Positions 54,500 through 64,000 of a stretch of 64,000 nt of DNA are shown here, piece by piece. The stretch's first letter is position 1. The number at the start of each line of letters is the position of its first letter. The notes below the pieces were generated by a model. It ran no database searches. It saw only the letters and a list, made by a program, of their open reading frames with translations, and had not been told where the DNA came from. The translations under genes and the position numbers were made by a program. The stretch lies in the NCBI RefSeq assembly GCF_905220565.1, contig NC_059410.1, forward strand, positions 1,255,501-1,319,500, written 5' to 3'. This stretch comes from Melitaea cinxia (lineage: Eukaryota; Arthropoda; Insecta; Lepidoptera; Nymphalidae).

Positions 54500-54900
54500 G
54501 CAATCGGTTGTTGGTTGAACAAATCCACTACTTTGTCCGGATATTTTGGGAGACTCAGAATCAACAGAGGGCCTGTCTTGACAAGTCCCTCATTATGCTG
54601 GCTAGACAAATATTTTATTTGGGCCTGTAACACTATGCCTTTTCAGTCTTCTTAACTGGAGGACTCGGTTCCCAATAAAGCAAATAACATTCACAAAACA
54701 GAGCAACAGATATACGTATAAGGTTTTCCATCATTTTTGCATCAAAGGGTTGAAAAATAGGAACACAAACGAAAACACTAACCATGTTTGCGAAACAAAC
54801 TTCAAAAAACAAGCCTCCACGCAACCGACCACTGGATGAATTCGAATAAATATTTGAGTTCGTAATAGCCCTGATAGGCAGCAAACAGTATTGTAATTAC
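54500..54900 (-). other. GC-richer stretch with broken coding-like frames
   Basis: Three minus frames each look locally coding: one carries M-M-E-N-L-I-R-I-S-V-A-L-F, a second I-C-F-I-G-N-R-V-L-Q-L, a third S-L-P-K-Y-P-D-K-V-V-D-L-F. Switching frames would give a hydrophobic segment followed by C-x-x-G-N, which faintly recalls an insect odorant-receptor C-terminal region, but the rest does not follow. Unassigned; chance or an old pseudogene. Confidence 0.18.
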
Positions 54901-55064
54901 AGGCCTTCAGCCCGAGGCTAGTTAACGAATATACTATTAATATTTGAGGGGTTTTACCTGGTTATAGTTGGCATATGACGGTATCTGTTCAGTTGTATTA
55001 ATGTTGTTTTGATTTTGAAAATGTTTAGCTAAATTGTTTTACTTTGCTGAAAGGTAATTGTGTT

Positions 55065-55370
55065 TGTTAGCAAACTAAAAAAACCGACTTCATCTATAAG
55101 TAAGTAATACAACATTGGGATACGAAAAAATAGTAAACTAAATACGTGTTATAAAAAATTGAACAAAAATATCACGTGACAAGTCTTAGCTTTCGATTAA
55201 AGTAAGAATCATCCAAATCGTTAAATCCAGTAAAAAGTTATGCTGTATAATAGAACGTAGGTCGACGAAAAAATAGGCAAGTGAATACGCATTATTAGCT
55301 ATAATTAAAATTAATTTAAATGGAACCACATGATACACACCACCTTTTGATTAAGAAAAAAATGATGACG
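55065..55370 (+). repeat. Family I copy
   Basis: 'aaaccgacttcatctataagtaagtaatacaac' starts the copy and 'acacaccaccttttgattaag' is its last recognisable block. Confidence 0.65.
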
Positions 55371-55447
55371 ATTATGTTATTTTACACGCATTCTATTTAC
55401 AGGGCTATCTAGCTATATATTATCTTGGTTCAATTGCGTGAAATGAA

Positions 55448-55567
55448 TCAATCTTTACAGCCTATACAGTCTACTGCTGGACATAGGCCTCCACAAGTTT
55501 ACGCCAAAAATAACGTGAACTCATGTGTTTTGCCCATAGTCACCACGCTGGGCAGGCGGGTTGGTGA
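55448..55567 (-). mobile_element. Retroelement family D, 5'-truncated, perfect TSD
   Basis: Only the 3' 120 bp. TSD cgtgaaatgaa at 55437-55447 and 55568-55578. Confidence 0.9.
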
Positions 55568-55579
55568 CGTGAAATGAAA

Positions 55580-56230
55580 TTAATAACAAAAATGATTTTT
55601 TGGGAAAGTTAGCAAGTTTTCTAAATAATTTAATTCCAGATTAACTCTAAGCCATGAAACATATGAAATACTGCTGTACACTGCGCGCGTTGCTATGCTT
55701 TTTTTTTGTTCGTACCAACTCAGAACCCTTAGTGGGCTCATGCATAACACTTTGCTGAAGATCATGACATGATCAAATGCATATATTACGATTCTATAAA
55801 GAATAAATATATAGATACAGACAAACATTCATTTTTATATATAGAGAAATAAGAACCAACTTAATAGATAATGCCTTTAAATTAAAAAAAATAAATAATA
55901 ACATCATCTATGTTAGTTCATCTATTCGAGACAACACGTTTTCTTTTCATCGCTACCAAAAATACCAAACCCTATCATCCCTCAATATTTTATTACTCAA
56001 AGTTTTATCCAGAACCAAAATAAACACCAAAAAAATTCCCAAAGTTAGAAAATTTTAGGAACGTAAAAAATGCTGACTGCGTTAAATCTGTTGTCTGTCC
56101 GTTCCCGCATAACTCAATAACCGCGGATCGATTTGACTAGACTTAACTCGCTTTTAAAATATTCAGATGATATAAGTGACGTGATATCTTTATGAAACTA
56201 GGAAGATTTTACATGTATATTGTATTATAT
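55580..56230. other. Unique AT-rich DNA
   Basis: No gene or repeat copy is seen. Confidence 0.4.
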
Positions 56231-56236
56231 TATATA

Positions 56237-56678
56237 CTAGCTGTACCCGCGACTTCGTCCGCGTGGAATTTAACAAAATTATGTTTATGATTGATAGCAC
56301 TTATTTTGTGCCCCTATCCAATAACAATAAATTCTAGTCCTCTGCCCAAAGGTTGCCTGGAAGAAATCGCTGCTTTAATCGCCTGTTGTAACTAATGCAA
56401 ATTTTTTTTTTTTTAACCTCATTAAATTTATGTTACTTTTGTGTTGGTGTGCAAAAAGTGTAAATAAATAAATAAATAATTATTGTTCAGTTCGCAGTTA
56501 TAAAAAAAAATCTAAAATAAAAGTAGCCTAAGACCTAAGTTACTCATTATATCAGCTATCTGCCAGTGAAAGTCTCGTCAAAATCCGTCACGCCGTTTCA
56601 GAGTTTAGCCGGAACAAACAGTCAGACAGACAGACAGAAAAAAATTGTAAAAAAATGTTATTTTGGTATGTGTACCGT
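56237..56678 (-). mobile_element. Helitron-like family F copy interrupted by LINE tail
   Basis: It starts A/ctagctgtacccgcgacttcgtccgcg and ends 'atgttattttggtatgtgtacc'. About 190 bp from 56290 is an inserted LINE tail; otherwise it matches 28.34 kb. Confidence 0.6.
56290..56480 (+). repeat. LINE 3' tail (L2-like) nested in family F
   Basis: 'ctgcccaaaggttgcctggaagaaatcgctgctttaatcg' then a T-run and (AAAT)n. Same family as 63.08 kb. Confidence 0.7.
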
Positions 56679-56772
56679 GTATACGTCCATATGCATTTAA
56701 TAAAAAGCGGTTCTTTTAATGTTACAAACAGACACTCCAATTTTATTTGTATTATGGTATATTTAATATTCG

Positions 56773-56948
56773 CCTGCAACACCAGAAGTATCGCAAGCGC
56801 GTTGCCGACCTTAAACCCCATCCTCTCAGGAGTTCTGGTCACTTTATTAACCACAGGAATACAACATTGCTTGAAAGAAGCAATATTTAGTTGTGATCTT
56901 CTGTAAGGTCGAGCTACTTCCCCACTTGGACTGCTCCAGATTTTGAGT
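56773..56948 (-). repeat. SINE-like family C, truncated
   Basis: From 'cgcctgcaacaccagaagtatcgcaagcgcgttgccgacc' to 'ctccagattttgag', missing the A-tail end. Confidence 0.8.
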
Positions 56949-56984
56949 AAGCTATGTTCTAATATATTTATTTATTTTTATATT

Positions 56985-57205
56985 TACAAAATACACACAC
57001 GGTCGTCTGTTCCTAAAGTAAGCAACTTAATGCTTGTGTTATAGGTAAGAGCCGACTGGTATAGCTATATTTTTTTTTCAATAAACATTCATATAAATAA
57101 AGCATATATAAATAAATATATTACACCTAGACTCGGGTCGGGAATCGAACCCACAACACCCGGAGCAGAAGCAGAGTCACTACAAACTGCGCCAACGGGC
57201 TAGTC
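56985..57205 (-). mobile_element. tRNA-derived SINE family S2, full copy
   Basis: Body 'acacacggtcgtctgttcctaaagtaagcaacttaatgc' then head 'ggtcgggaatcgaacccac...aactgcgccaacgggctag' in reverse, with A and B boxes complete. Confidence 0.82.
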
Positions 57206-57395
57206 AATCTACCTTTAAATGTAAAAATATGTTAAGTATTAGATAGCCACGCACACGATTGATGCAGTACTATAGCATACTATAGCAGTAGTCATACATT
57301 ATATAAAATAAATAAATTATTAATCCAAAGTCCAACAAAAATAAAAGCAATTTTTTTTAGCTTTTCGTCTTACCAATCATTCATCATTCAAAAAT

Positions 57396-57724
57396 CATCA
57401 TCAATCATTACAGCCTATACAGTCCACTGCTGGACATAGGCTTCCACAAGTTTAAAATAACGTGAACTCATGTGTTTTGCCCATAGTCACCACGCTGGGC
57501 AGGCGGGTTGGTGACCGCAGTACTGGCTTTGTCACACCGAAGACGCTGCTGCCCGTCTTCGGCCTGTGTATTTCAAATCCAGCAGTAGGATGGTTATCCC
57601 GCCACCGGTCGGCTTTTTAAGTTCCAAGGTGGTAGCGGAACCGTGTTATCCCTCGGTCGCCTCTTACGACACCCACGGGAAGAGAGGGGGTGGCCATATT
57701 CTTTAGTACCGTAGCCACACAGTA
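57396..57724 (-). mobile_element. Retroelement family D, full length, perfect TSD
   Basis: Tail (complement of an ATG/ATT-type run), RTE-like 3' end and full body to 'ttctttagtaccgtagccacacag'. TSD cattcaaaaat at 57385-57395 and 57725-57735. Confidence 0.92.
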
Positions 57725-57949
57725 CATTCAAAAATTATAATAAGATATAGAATATACTACCTACTCCAGATTCTCCAACAATTATTATAACAGTTTCGAT
57801 ATTCAACCGTTCTTTTACAGTTCCTAAAAAACAGTACACAAACTAGTCTTAAAGTAAAACCATCACATATTCGTAAAACAAACACAAAGTAATACAAAAT
57901 AAATGTATTTAAATGTTGTTTCATTATACTAGTTGTAGAATTAATCAGT

Positions 57950-58110
57950 GCACACTGACAATTAGCGGGGAGTTGATTTAATTATGCACCCAAAACCAAC
58001 CGCAGTGAATACGATACCGGTCAACTGACCGGTATCAAATTCGTTTTTACGTACTATAGTGATGAAGAGACAGCGGGCGATAGCAGTGGCTATATAAAAG
58101 CAAAATATAG
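57950..58110 (+). promoter_or_regulatory. Candidate enhancer-promoter with ACCGGT palindrome
   Basis: An inverted repeat with 11-bp arms (gataccggtca / tgaccggtatc, 58013-58036, 2-bp spacer) presents two ACCGGT cores 12 bp apart, the core of Grainyhead/CP2 sites. A Runt-type AACCGCA lies at 57999-58005. TATATAAA at 58091-58098 follows 55 bp later. No TCAGT initiator is at the expected distance. The area is not in any repeat family here. Confidence 0.3.
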
Positions 58111-58600
58111 AAATAAAAGTGTGTGAGTTGTATTTAGATGACTGTCATAAGTGAAAAAAAATCGTAGGAAGGTAGGCAATTGCGATTGGCGATGATCACT
58201 GTACATATTTACATCATCTGATAGTAAATACTAATTTTTGGTTTTTTTTAAATACGAAACTGCGAATGAGAAATGCTGCGTTTCTTTACAATGTCGATTA
58301 TTAGCGTCTCGCGGTTGTATTAACTAAAACTATGGAATTAAAATTAATCTTTTCAAATGTAATATATTCCTGAAAAAATCTGCATTCACAACTATTTAAC
58401 TAATAGCATTCGTGCGTATATAGATAACCTTGGCTAAATTACTTAAAGCTCTAAGTCATGTCATGTATGTAACGTATCCACTATAAAACATGCACTTAGT
58501 AATTCGTTTAGACTGTCCATTACCTAGATCTCCGAAAACTGTTGATAAGCACTGTCATAATTATGTCGAGTATAAATAAGTAGCTTATTATGCTTTTCGC
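58110..58600. other. Unique AT-rich DNA
   Basis: No gene or repeat copy is seen. Confidence 0.4.
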
Positions 58601-58606
58601 TACCGC

Positions 58607-58830
58607 TTATGCGATGAAAGCACCCGCGTTAGACCCGCGATCGTGACGCGCAGACAAGTTAATCGGACCCCTTGAAATCTTAGTAGATCTTAATTTATGC
58701 ATCACAGAAGCTACGACTTGTTCCGGCCCGATTTGAATACTTGAATTTACAGTTTTAGGACAAACTCGATGACTTGGTGCAGTACAGTGCTTACAGGCCT
58801 TATCTGTCACGGTTTCGATGCCTGATTGTT
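58607..58830 (-). other. Unplaced coding-like frame
   Basis: The frame continues upstream of its only GTG to a stop at 58829-58831 and reads D-K-A-C-K-H-C-T-A-P-S-H-R-V-C, then I-Q-I-G-P-E-Q-V-V-A-S-V-M-H-K-L, ending A-G-A-F-I-A-stop. There is no ATG start, so it would have to be an internal or last exon. The C-x2-C-x4-H-x2-C cluster hints at a zinc knuckle but does not fit the standard spacing. GC is above background. Family unknown. Confidence 0.25.
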
Positions 58831-58939
58831 ACAAATGTATGTACAGACTAAGCTGATGTTAATTGAGGTTATGTTGATTGTAGTTTAGAAAGTAGAAAAT
58901 ATACAGTACTGAAGTAGATTATAAGAGCAATTTGGAGTT

Positions 58940-59186
58940 CGCCGGACAGTCCCCATGGAGGAGAAGTCTGGCCTTTTCGCCGAGGCCAGCCGGTCGCTGA
59001 AGGGATCCTGTTGCCTGCAGATCCGGGGCCCTCAAATTAAAGCGACTGACACCTCCCGCAGGGGTTTGGTCGGTATTGCACCCCCAAGTGCTGAAGTCGA
59101 CATACGATCTAGGACTGCCTACCTGGGCGTCCTGGATATCACCCGTAAATGGGTTCCCCTGCGATACAAAAAAAAAAACAAAAAAA
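58940..59186 (+). mobile_element. GC-rich LINE 3' fragment, perfect 14-bp TSD
   Basis: A 247-bp GC-rich block ending in an A-run is flanked by agcaatttggagtt at 58926-58939 and 59187-59200. The perfect TSD and intact A-tail imply a recent, 5'-truncated, target-primed insertion. Both strands are open (87 and 143 codons). The sense frame has no domain I can name, so it may be ORF2 tail or 3' UTR. Confidence 0.9.
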
Positions 59187-59394
59187 AGCAATTTGGAGTT
59201 ATAATTATTACAAAATAGACTTAAAATAATTATTAAACTAACCCTGGATAAGGAATGAGGATTATTTTTGCAATAATATGTTAGTATACAGATCATAATT
59301 TTCAAAATAAACGATTCACATTCAACGACCCCCAACAACATGAGAATCATGTGTTAAGGGTCTAGAAACACAGATATCATATAGATGATATAAT

Positions 59395-59478
59395 TGTTTC
59401 TTGAGATTTCAATCACATCGAAAAGTAATACAGTGTAGGTAGACGAAAAAAGTTAAGTAAACATGCATTACTAGAAAT
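59395..59478 (+). repeat. Family I fragment
   Basis: 'atttcaatcacatcgaaaagtaatacagtgtaggtagacgaaaaaa' followed by a matching inner block. Confidence 0.6.
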
Positions 59479-59499
59479 AACTCAAAAATTAATATATAT

Positions 59500-59610
59500 C
59501 TATATACTTTATTGCACTCAAAAATATATGTAACAACAAAATAATAATAAGATTTATGGCAAAGGTGGACTTATCTCTGAAAGTGATTTCTTCCAGTCAA
59601 TCCATGGTCA
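59500..59610 (-). repeat. LINE 3' tail (L2-like)
   Basis: 'tatactttattgcact...ggcaaaggtggacttatctctgaaagtgatttcttccagtcaatccatgg'. Confidence 0.7.
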
Positions 59611-59804
59611 AGGTAAATGTATTATATAGCGGGGCAAACAGTGCAAGAGGATTTACTAAGAACAAGAAAAATAACGTAAAAAAAAGAAAAAATAAAAGAT
59701 GATAAACTTGATAAATTTATATATATATACAATCGAATTGTGAACCTACTCCTTTTTTAAGTCGGTCAATAAGTATAAACGTCAGCCATCTGTTAATGTA
59801 ACTT

Positions 59805-59885
59805 AAACGGACCTGTAGGGAATCGAACCGATCGATCGCCAGCTCAAAAACAGTTGATGTGACCAGTGAACCTATGGGTTAAGTC
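59805..59885 (-). repeat. Degenerate tRNA-like SINE head
   Basis: 'tgtagggaatcgaaccgatcgatcgccagc...gtgaacctatgggtta' holds a B-box complement and a tRNA-like far end. Confidence 0.4.
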
Positions 59886-60039
59886 GACATTTCAATTTGA
59901 AATCATTCGTCCACTTCACGATCTCAACCTTTAACACTTGATCACCGGTTACGGTCAAAGATAATTTTCTAAATTAAATATCAGTAAGAATGTTATTACT
60001 ATGGATTGGTTTTTTTTTCAAATAAGAAAAAAATAAGTA

Positions 60040-60190
60040 GGTATCAAACGCATTTTTGAATCATCATTTTAGAATTATATTATTAATAAACCCTTAAAAA
60101 CAATAATAATATTAAATACGAAGCTATCGACGATTGGGAATGGAGATTCTGCACGGAAGAATAGCGAAAGAATCAGTTGAATGAAGTCGT
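60040..60190 (-). repeat. LINE 3'-end-like repeat, family J
   Basis: 'tcaaacgcatttttgaatcatcatttt...cgattgggaatggagattctgcacggaagaatagcg' repeats 13.03 kb. Confidence 0.5.
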
Positions 60191-60340
60191 CATTTCCTCT
60201 TTTATTTAACACTCACTCAAAAGGAAAAAGCAGAACCTTATTGTCTTCTTAATATATATATATATATATTAATATATATATAAGATAATAACATTTATTT
60301 ACATATCGGTTATCAAAAGCACGTGCATGTTATTTATACA

Positions 60341-60505
60341 ACTAGTTCAGCAAACAGGCGTACAGCTCACCTGACGGTAAGCGATACTTAATTATTAAAG
60401 CCTAATGACGCCTGAAACACCAGAAACAACACAAGCGCGTTGCCGAGCTTGCGCCCATTACACCCCCCCCCCCCCAAGGAGCTCTCTCTCTCTCTCTCTC
60501 TGGCA
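60341..60505 (-). repeat. SINE-like family C, truncated at poly(C)/(CT)n
   Basis: 'agttcagcaaacaggcgtacagctcacctgacggtaagcg' to 'cgttgccgag', then a C-run (from 60462) and (CT)n where the family normally has 'ccccccaggagctctgg'. The family's own C-run and agctct have expanded into microsatellites. Confidence 0.8.
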
Positions 60506-60659
60506 TTAAGTTACCTTAGGTACAGAACTGTGTATGTGTTAATTGTGTTTACTAATTCATTTTTTTATTTATTAGTCGGTGGTTTTACGATAGGTAGGTT
60601 GCCAACCTTATGAGCAGACGACTGTGTTTTACACAAAACGGATATATCCTTGCGTATAA

Positions 60660-60772
60660 CTAGCTGATGCCGCGGCTTTACACGCATTAATTTGAGGAAA
60701 AAATAACCTATAACCATATGATTATGAAACAGACTTCAGCTTTATAATATTAGTTATATGTAGATAAGATCT
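60660..60772 (-). repeat. Helitron-like family G copy, deleted
   Basis: 'a/ctagctgatgccgcggctttacacgcattaatttgagg' and 'cttcagctttataatattag', with the centre missing. Confidence 0.5.
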
Positions 60773-61434
60773 TTATCCTTACATGTAAAAAAACCCAATA
60801 TACAGTTAGTAAATGAAAAAGCCGCTGTAATAATCACGAAATCGTAATTTTCCATACATATACTTAGCTGTAAGCTTGTGATTTTTCATTATGTAGATAA
60901 CGTGACTGCCAATCAACTAATAGGTGAGATCGCGTGATTTTCATATATCACTGGTGGAACAATTAAATGTAATTGCTTCGTTTTTAATACATTCATATAC
61001 GGCCGTAGGGCGTATACTCGCACGACGGAGAATATTAAAAATTGAGTTGTTAAATGGTAGTGGTAAAGTTTTTAATTCATTTTAGTTTTTTTTAATGTAT
61101 ACATGAACGATGGTAAGTAATATGTATGTACGTTTGTCCGTATATATATTTGAATAAATACTCAAATGTATATACTGACAAATACCTCTATATGAATGAT
61201 GAGTACAGGTGTCAGACATTAAATTAAACCACATACTTATACTAGCTTTTACTCGTCTCTTTGCTTGCGTTTTTTTTGAATAAAAAGTTTTTTATGTTAC
61301 TCCTAATATCTCCAAAAATAAGTACAAAGTTTCATGATGATCGGTTAAGTAGTTTTCGCGTGGAAACGTAACAAACAAACTTACATACACATTTATGATA
61401 TTGATGTAAGAATTAGAACTAATAAACGCTTCAC

Positions 61435-61602
61435 ACTCAACGGATCCCCCAGTAGGGTTTTCTCCTGTGGGGGGGGGGGTCCAGAAATACACACAATACA
61501 CAAACACAACGCCCAGACCACGACTAACGTCTATATGGTTGATACACATATCTGTCGTGAGCGGGAATCGAAACCGCGACCGCCAGCGCAACATATAACG
61601 CG
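61435..61602 (-). mobile_element. tRNA-derived SINE, family A
   Basis: 'cacactcaacggatcccccag' with an expanded G-run, 'acgcccagaccacgactaacg', and head 'gagcgggaatcgaaaccgcgaccgccagcgcaac' in reverse. Confidence 0.75.
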
Positions 61603-61740
61603 TCGTAAGCTTTATACAAAAATAAGTTAAATAGGAAAAGTAGTTAAGGCACAAGATAGGCCTATACCTTACTGAATTTAATCGTTGACTATGTACATTT
61701 ATATCTGTATTTAGGTATAAACGCCTATTGTTGTATATGT

Positions 61741-61995
61741 TTTTTTTATATCACTAAGTCGACAAACAAGCGTACGGCTCACCAGATGGTAAGCGATTAC
61801 CGTAGCTTATAGACGTCTGCAACATCAAAAGCATTGCAAGCGCGTTGTTGACCCTACCCCTGATTCCCCCCAGGAGTTCAGGTCACCTTATTCACCACAG
61901 GAACACAACATAACTTGAAAGCAGTATCATTTATTCCCAGTCAGGTTGCTCCAGATTTTGAGCGGGATATCTTCAGATTTGCCCTACCTCAGTTG
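61741..61995 (-). repeat. SINE-like family C copy
   Basis: Complete from T-run to 'tttgccctacctcagtt'; the 'gtgatcttctgtaaggtcgagg' block is deleted. Confidence 0.86.
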
Positions 61996-62099
61996 ATAAA
62001 AAAAAATAGAAATAGATATTATTTCATATTATTAGAAATACATATTTGATAAATTTAATACGTGTTATTTACATAAATAAATATAAATAAATATCTTAT

Positions 62100-62180
62100 A
62101 ACATTCACACATACTCGGCTGTTCGTATGATAAGCAACTTAATGCTTGGGTTATAGGTATTAGCCTACATGTAAGTATAT
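62100..62180 (-). repeat. SINE family S2 body fragment
   Basis: 'cacacatactcggctgttcgtatgataagcaacttaatgcttgggttataggtatt'. Confidence 0.6.
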
Positions 62181-62199
62181 TTTATTTTGATAATAAATT

Positions 62200-62640
62200 T
62201 GCGTGAACTGGTACATTAATTATCATTGATAAATATTTTATATCTATGAAAAGATAGTTCTTAAGCGTTAACGCTGTTTTTTTTTACAATTAAATACATT
62301 TTAATAAACACGTTTGAAATTTATATTTTAAAAAAAAATTAAAATTGTCAACAATACCATAAATCTCAGACGATATTAATATAAAAGCTAAAAAGAATAA
62401 TATTTCATTACATTATATGAATAAATATGGCCTTTCAAATCTAAAATACTAAAATAACTTCATACAACAATGATATTTACTTAAAGGCTTTGTAAGGACC
62501 AAAGCGTAACGAAATTCTATCTTGAAGGGATCAAAAAGGTTCTTGTGAGGCTTCAAACCCTGAAACATAATATAATACTTCAGTTCTGTGAATTGTGATT
62601 ATATTCAAAGACCGAACTAAATAATTCTCTAAAGAATATT
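62200..62640. other. Unique AT-rich DNA
   Basis: No gene or repeat copy is seen. Confidence 0.4.
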
Positions 62641-62784
62641 GGCGTGGAGACTTTTAAGTTTTCGTCTTTGTTGGAACAGCTCTTAGTCTTCGAGAACTAG
62701 ACTGTCTTGTGGCTTCGTCTGTATTGTTGATAGGTAATATGCTCGATATGAGAATAGTTTGATGTTTTATAGCCATTAATTCAT

Positions 62785-62910
62785 TGATCCAGCCTGTAAA
62801 CACTGCTGGCGTAGGCCTTTTTGTCCGTGTTAGAGGAGAAGAGACTGAGCCCAATCCACTACGCTGTTCCAGTGCAGGTTGTCGGATAAACTACCCACTA
62901 TAAATAACTA
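62785..62910 (-). repeat. SINE family B tail fragment
   Basis: 'gatccagcctgtaaacactgctggcgtaggcc...cccaatccactacgctgttccagtgcaggttgtcgga'. Confidence 0.65.
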
Positions 62911-62926
62911 TTATATCATGTGTGTA

Positions 62927-62970
62927 TATATATGTTTGTATGTATGTATCTATGTATGTATGTATTGTGC
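62927..62970. repeat. (TATG)n microsatellite
   Basis: Interrupted TATG run. The Tyr/Met/Val-rich frame over it is a repeat artefact. Confidence 0.85.
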
Positions 62971-63075
62971 TGTATATGTATGTGTATTTGTACTCGATAG
63001 TTGATATTGTTCTAGGTGACACCAATTGTCACTTCTCTGTGTACACTTCCCTACCGCTTTCACTACGCTGTGTCC

Positions 63076-63216
63076 TATATGCCCAAAGGTTGTCTGGAAG
63101 AGATCGCTACTCTAGCGATAAGACTGCCTTTGTACACTGTTTTTTTTTTTTTTGTAATATGTTATTGTGTTGATTGTTGTTGTGTACAATAAAGAGTATC
63201 TATCTATCTATCTATT
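63076..63216 (+). mobile_element. LINE 3' tail (L2-like), best copy
   Basis: 'gcccaaaggttgtctggaagagatcgctactctagcgataagactgcctttgtac', T-run, 'gttgtgtacaataaagagta' and (TCTA)n. The stem gcgat...agcgat and the microsatellite tail are typical of CR1/L2-type 3' ends in Lepidoptera. Confidence 0.78.
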
Positions 63217-63224
63217 ATATAAAC

Positions 63225-63420
63225 CAGGGCCTACAGCTTAACGTGCTTGCTGAAGTACGGTGCGGTAGTATCCATAATATCCAGACCAGAAAAAAAATTA
63301 TAAATATGAATATCCATTCCGAGTGGGAATCGAACACTCGACCTCCATTATTTTAGCCACCTACACAGTACACATACTACTATACCATAGCCGTAAAGAC
63401 AATATCGCTAAGTGGTAGTT
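63225..63420 (-). repeat. tRNA-derived SINE, variant head
   Basis: 'ccgagtgggaatcgaacactcgacctcc' and 'tactataccatagccgt' give a tRNA-like B box and A box in reverse. The left part shares 'cttaacgtgctt...gaagtacggtg' with family B. Confidence 0.6.
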
Positions 63421-63424
63421 ACTG

Positions 63425-64000
63425 AGTTAATTGATTAAAAATTTTGCATACAAATATTAATATTAGTCCAGGATCTCGGGTCAATTTTACCACTTATTAC
63501 TATCAAGCTTATTTTCCAAGAGTGGCTTCATTTTGACGAGACGCCAGACCTTTTCTCTGACAACGATTCTCGATTGTGGTAGCTAAAAGGGGCAGCGGGA
63601 ATGAAATATGTCAACTTGACGATTCTCAAAAATGTATTACTGTTTTTTTGGTTATTTTCTAAATATATATTTAAATTTTATGAAAAAATATTCGTCCTAC
63701 AAATTTTATGGTTTTATAAGACAATTACCTCCTTAGATGTATCAATAACGAGGTCATGAAAAATGATTACTAACCAGCTCATTATTTTTCTTTTGTTAAA
63801 AGCTACATTGTCCAACAAATTACGTGGTGCGTTGTCCCGGCCCTACGCTTCGAAATTGTCAAAATCACAAGACAATTTTTTTTATTGCTAACTGTACGAG
63901 AAACATCCGAAAAGAATTGTCATTTTCATCTTCCTATTTGTAACAGAACATCGAATGAAAAAATATATATTGAAATTCAAGTAACATTATTTTCTAGAAA
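63425..64000. other. Unique AT-rich DNA
   Basis: No gene or repeat copy is seen up to the window edge. Confidence 0.4.

Noticed and set aside
54500..54900. Odorant-receptor pseudogene
   Set aside because: Only a C-x-x-G-N motif after a hydrophobic stretch fits, and that needs a frame change; the flanking residues do not follow the family.
61292..61654. 120-codon minus-strand protein
   Set aside because: It covers an inverted tRNA-derived SINE including a G-run.
62922..63173. Tyr/Met/Val-rich small protein
   Set aside because: Translation of a (TATG)n microsatellite and a LINE tail.

Overview
This window is AT-rich, repeat-saturated eukaryotic DNA, almost certainly from a butterfly or moth. 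The evidence is the set of interspersed families seen again and again: tRNA-headed SINEs ending in 'cagtgggatattacaggctg', a 250-290 bp family ending in 'gcttgtttgccgacctagt' plus an A-run, RTE-type LINE 3' ends coding for ...EAYVQQWTAIG-stop, and short A/CTAG Helitron-like ends. These are recognised from general knowledge of lepidopteran genomes; no search was run. There is no complete protein-coding gene. Nearly all reading frames of 60-140 codons lie in repeats or in random AT-rich sequence.

Layout. 0-4 kb: a two-exon THAP zinc-finger remnant (+), a KRBA2/integrase-like N-terminal fragment (-), a 29-bp-period array of palindromes, and a SINE with a 17-bp target-site duplication (TSD). 5.2 kb: a hAT-type MITE with a perfect 8-bp TSD. 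5.5-17 kb: mostly unique AT-rich DNA with scattered SINEs, an RTE ORF2 C-terminus on the minus strand (12.6 kb), a possible FLYWCH exon (16.4 kb) and a second LINE ORF2 C-terminus (16.9 kb). 18-26 kb: a TSD-flanked truncated SINE, MITE and Helitron-like copies, a GC-rich patch with a kappaB-type site (22.7 kb), and a 1.1-kb inverted-repeat element that contains a U2 snRNA-headed retrocopy (23.1-24.2 kb). 26-38 kb: more SINEs, two related LINE ORF C-termini (29.5 and 31.6 kb), a regulatory-looking unique block near 31 kb, and a composite retroelement inserted inside an older SINE (32.5-33.1 kb). 38-48 kb: tRNA-derived SINEs, a 172-bp snap-back palindrome (42.5 kb), a degraded RTE C-terminus (45.0 kb), and two more nested insertions into the same SINE family. 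48-64 kb: two candidate core promoters (48.6 and 58.1 kb), a pair of tRNA-like units beside inverted repeats (50 kb), a GC-rich LINE 3' fragment with a perfect 14-bp TSD (58.9 kb), and dense SINE, LINE and Helitron-like debris.

No pathway or operon can be described. The window reads as an intergenic or long-intron segment whose history can be partly ordered from nested insertions: the family-C SINEs are old and have been hit by younger family-D, family-E and R1-like retroelements. The best candidates for host function are the TATA+Inr promoter at 48.58-48.62 kb with an 18-codon signal-peptide-like leader, the Grainyhead-like palindrome with a TATA box at 58.0-58.1 kb, and a few unplaced coding-like frames (30.7, 37.5 and 58.6 kb). 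The repeat letters (B, C, D, E, F, G, H, I, J, S2, L2-like) are local labels, not database names.
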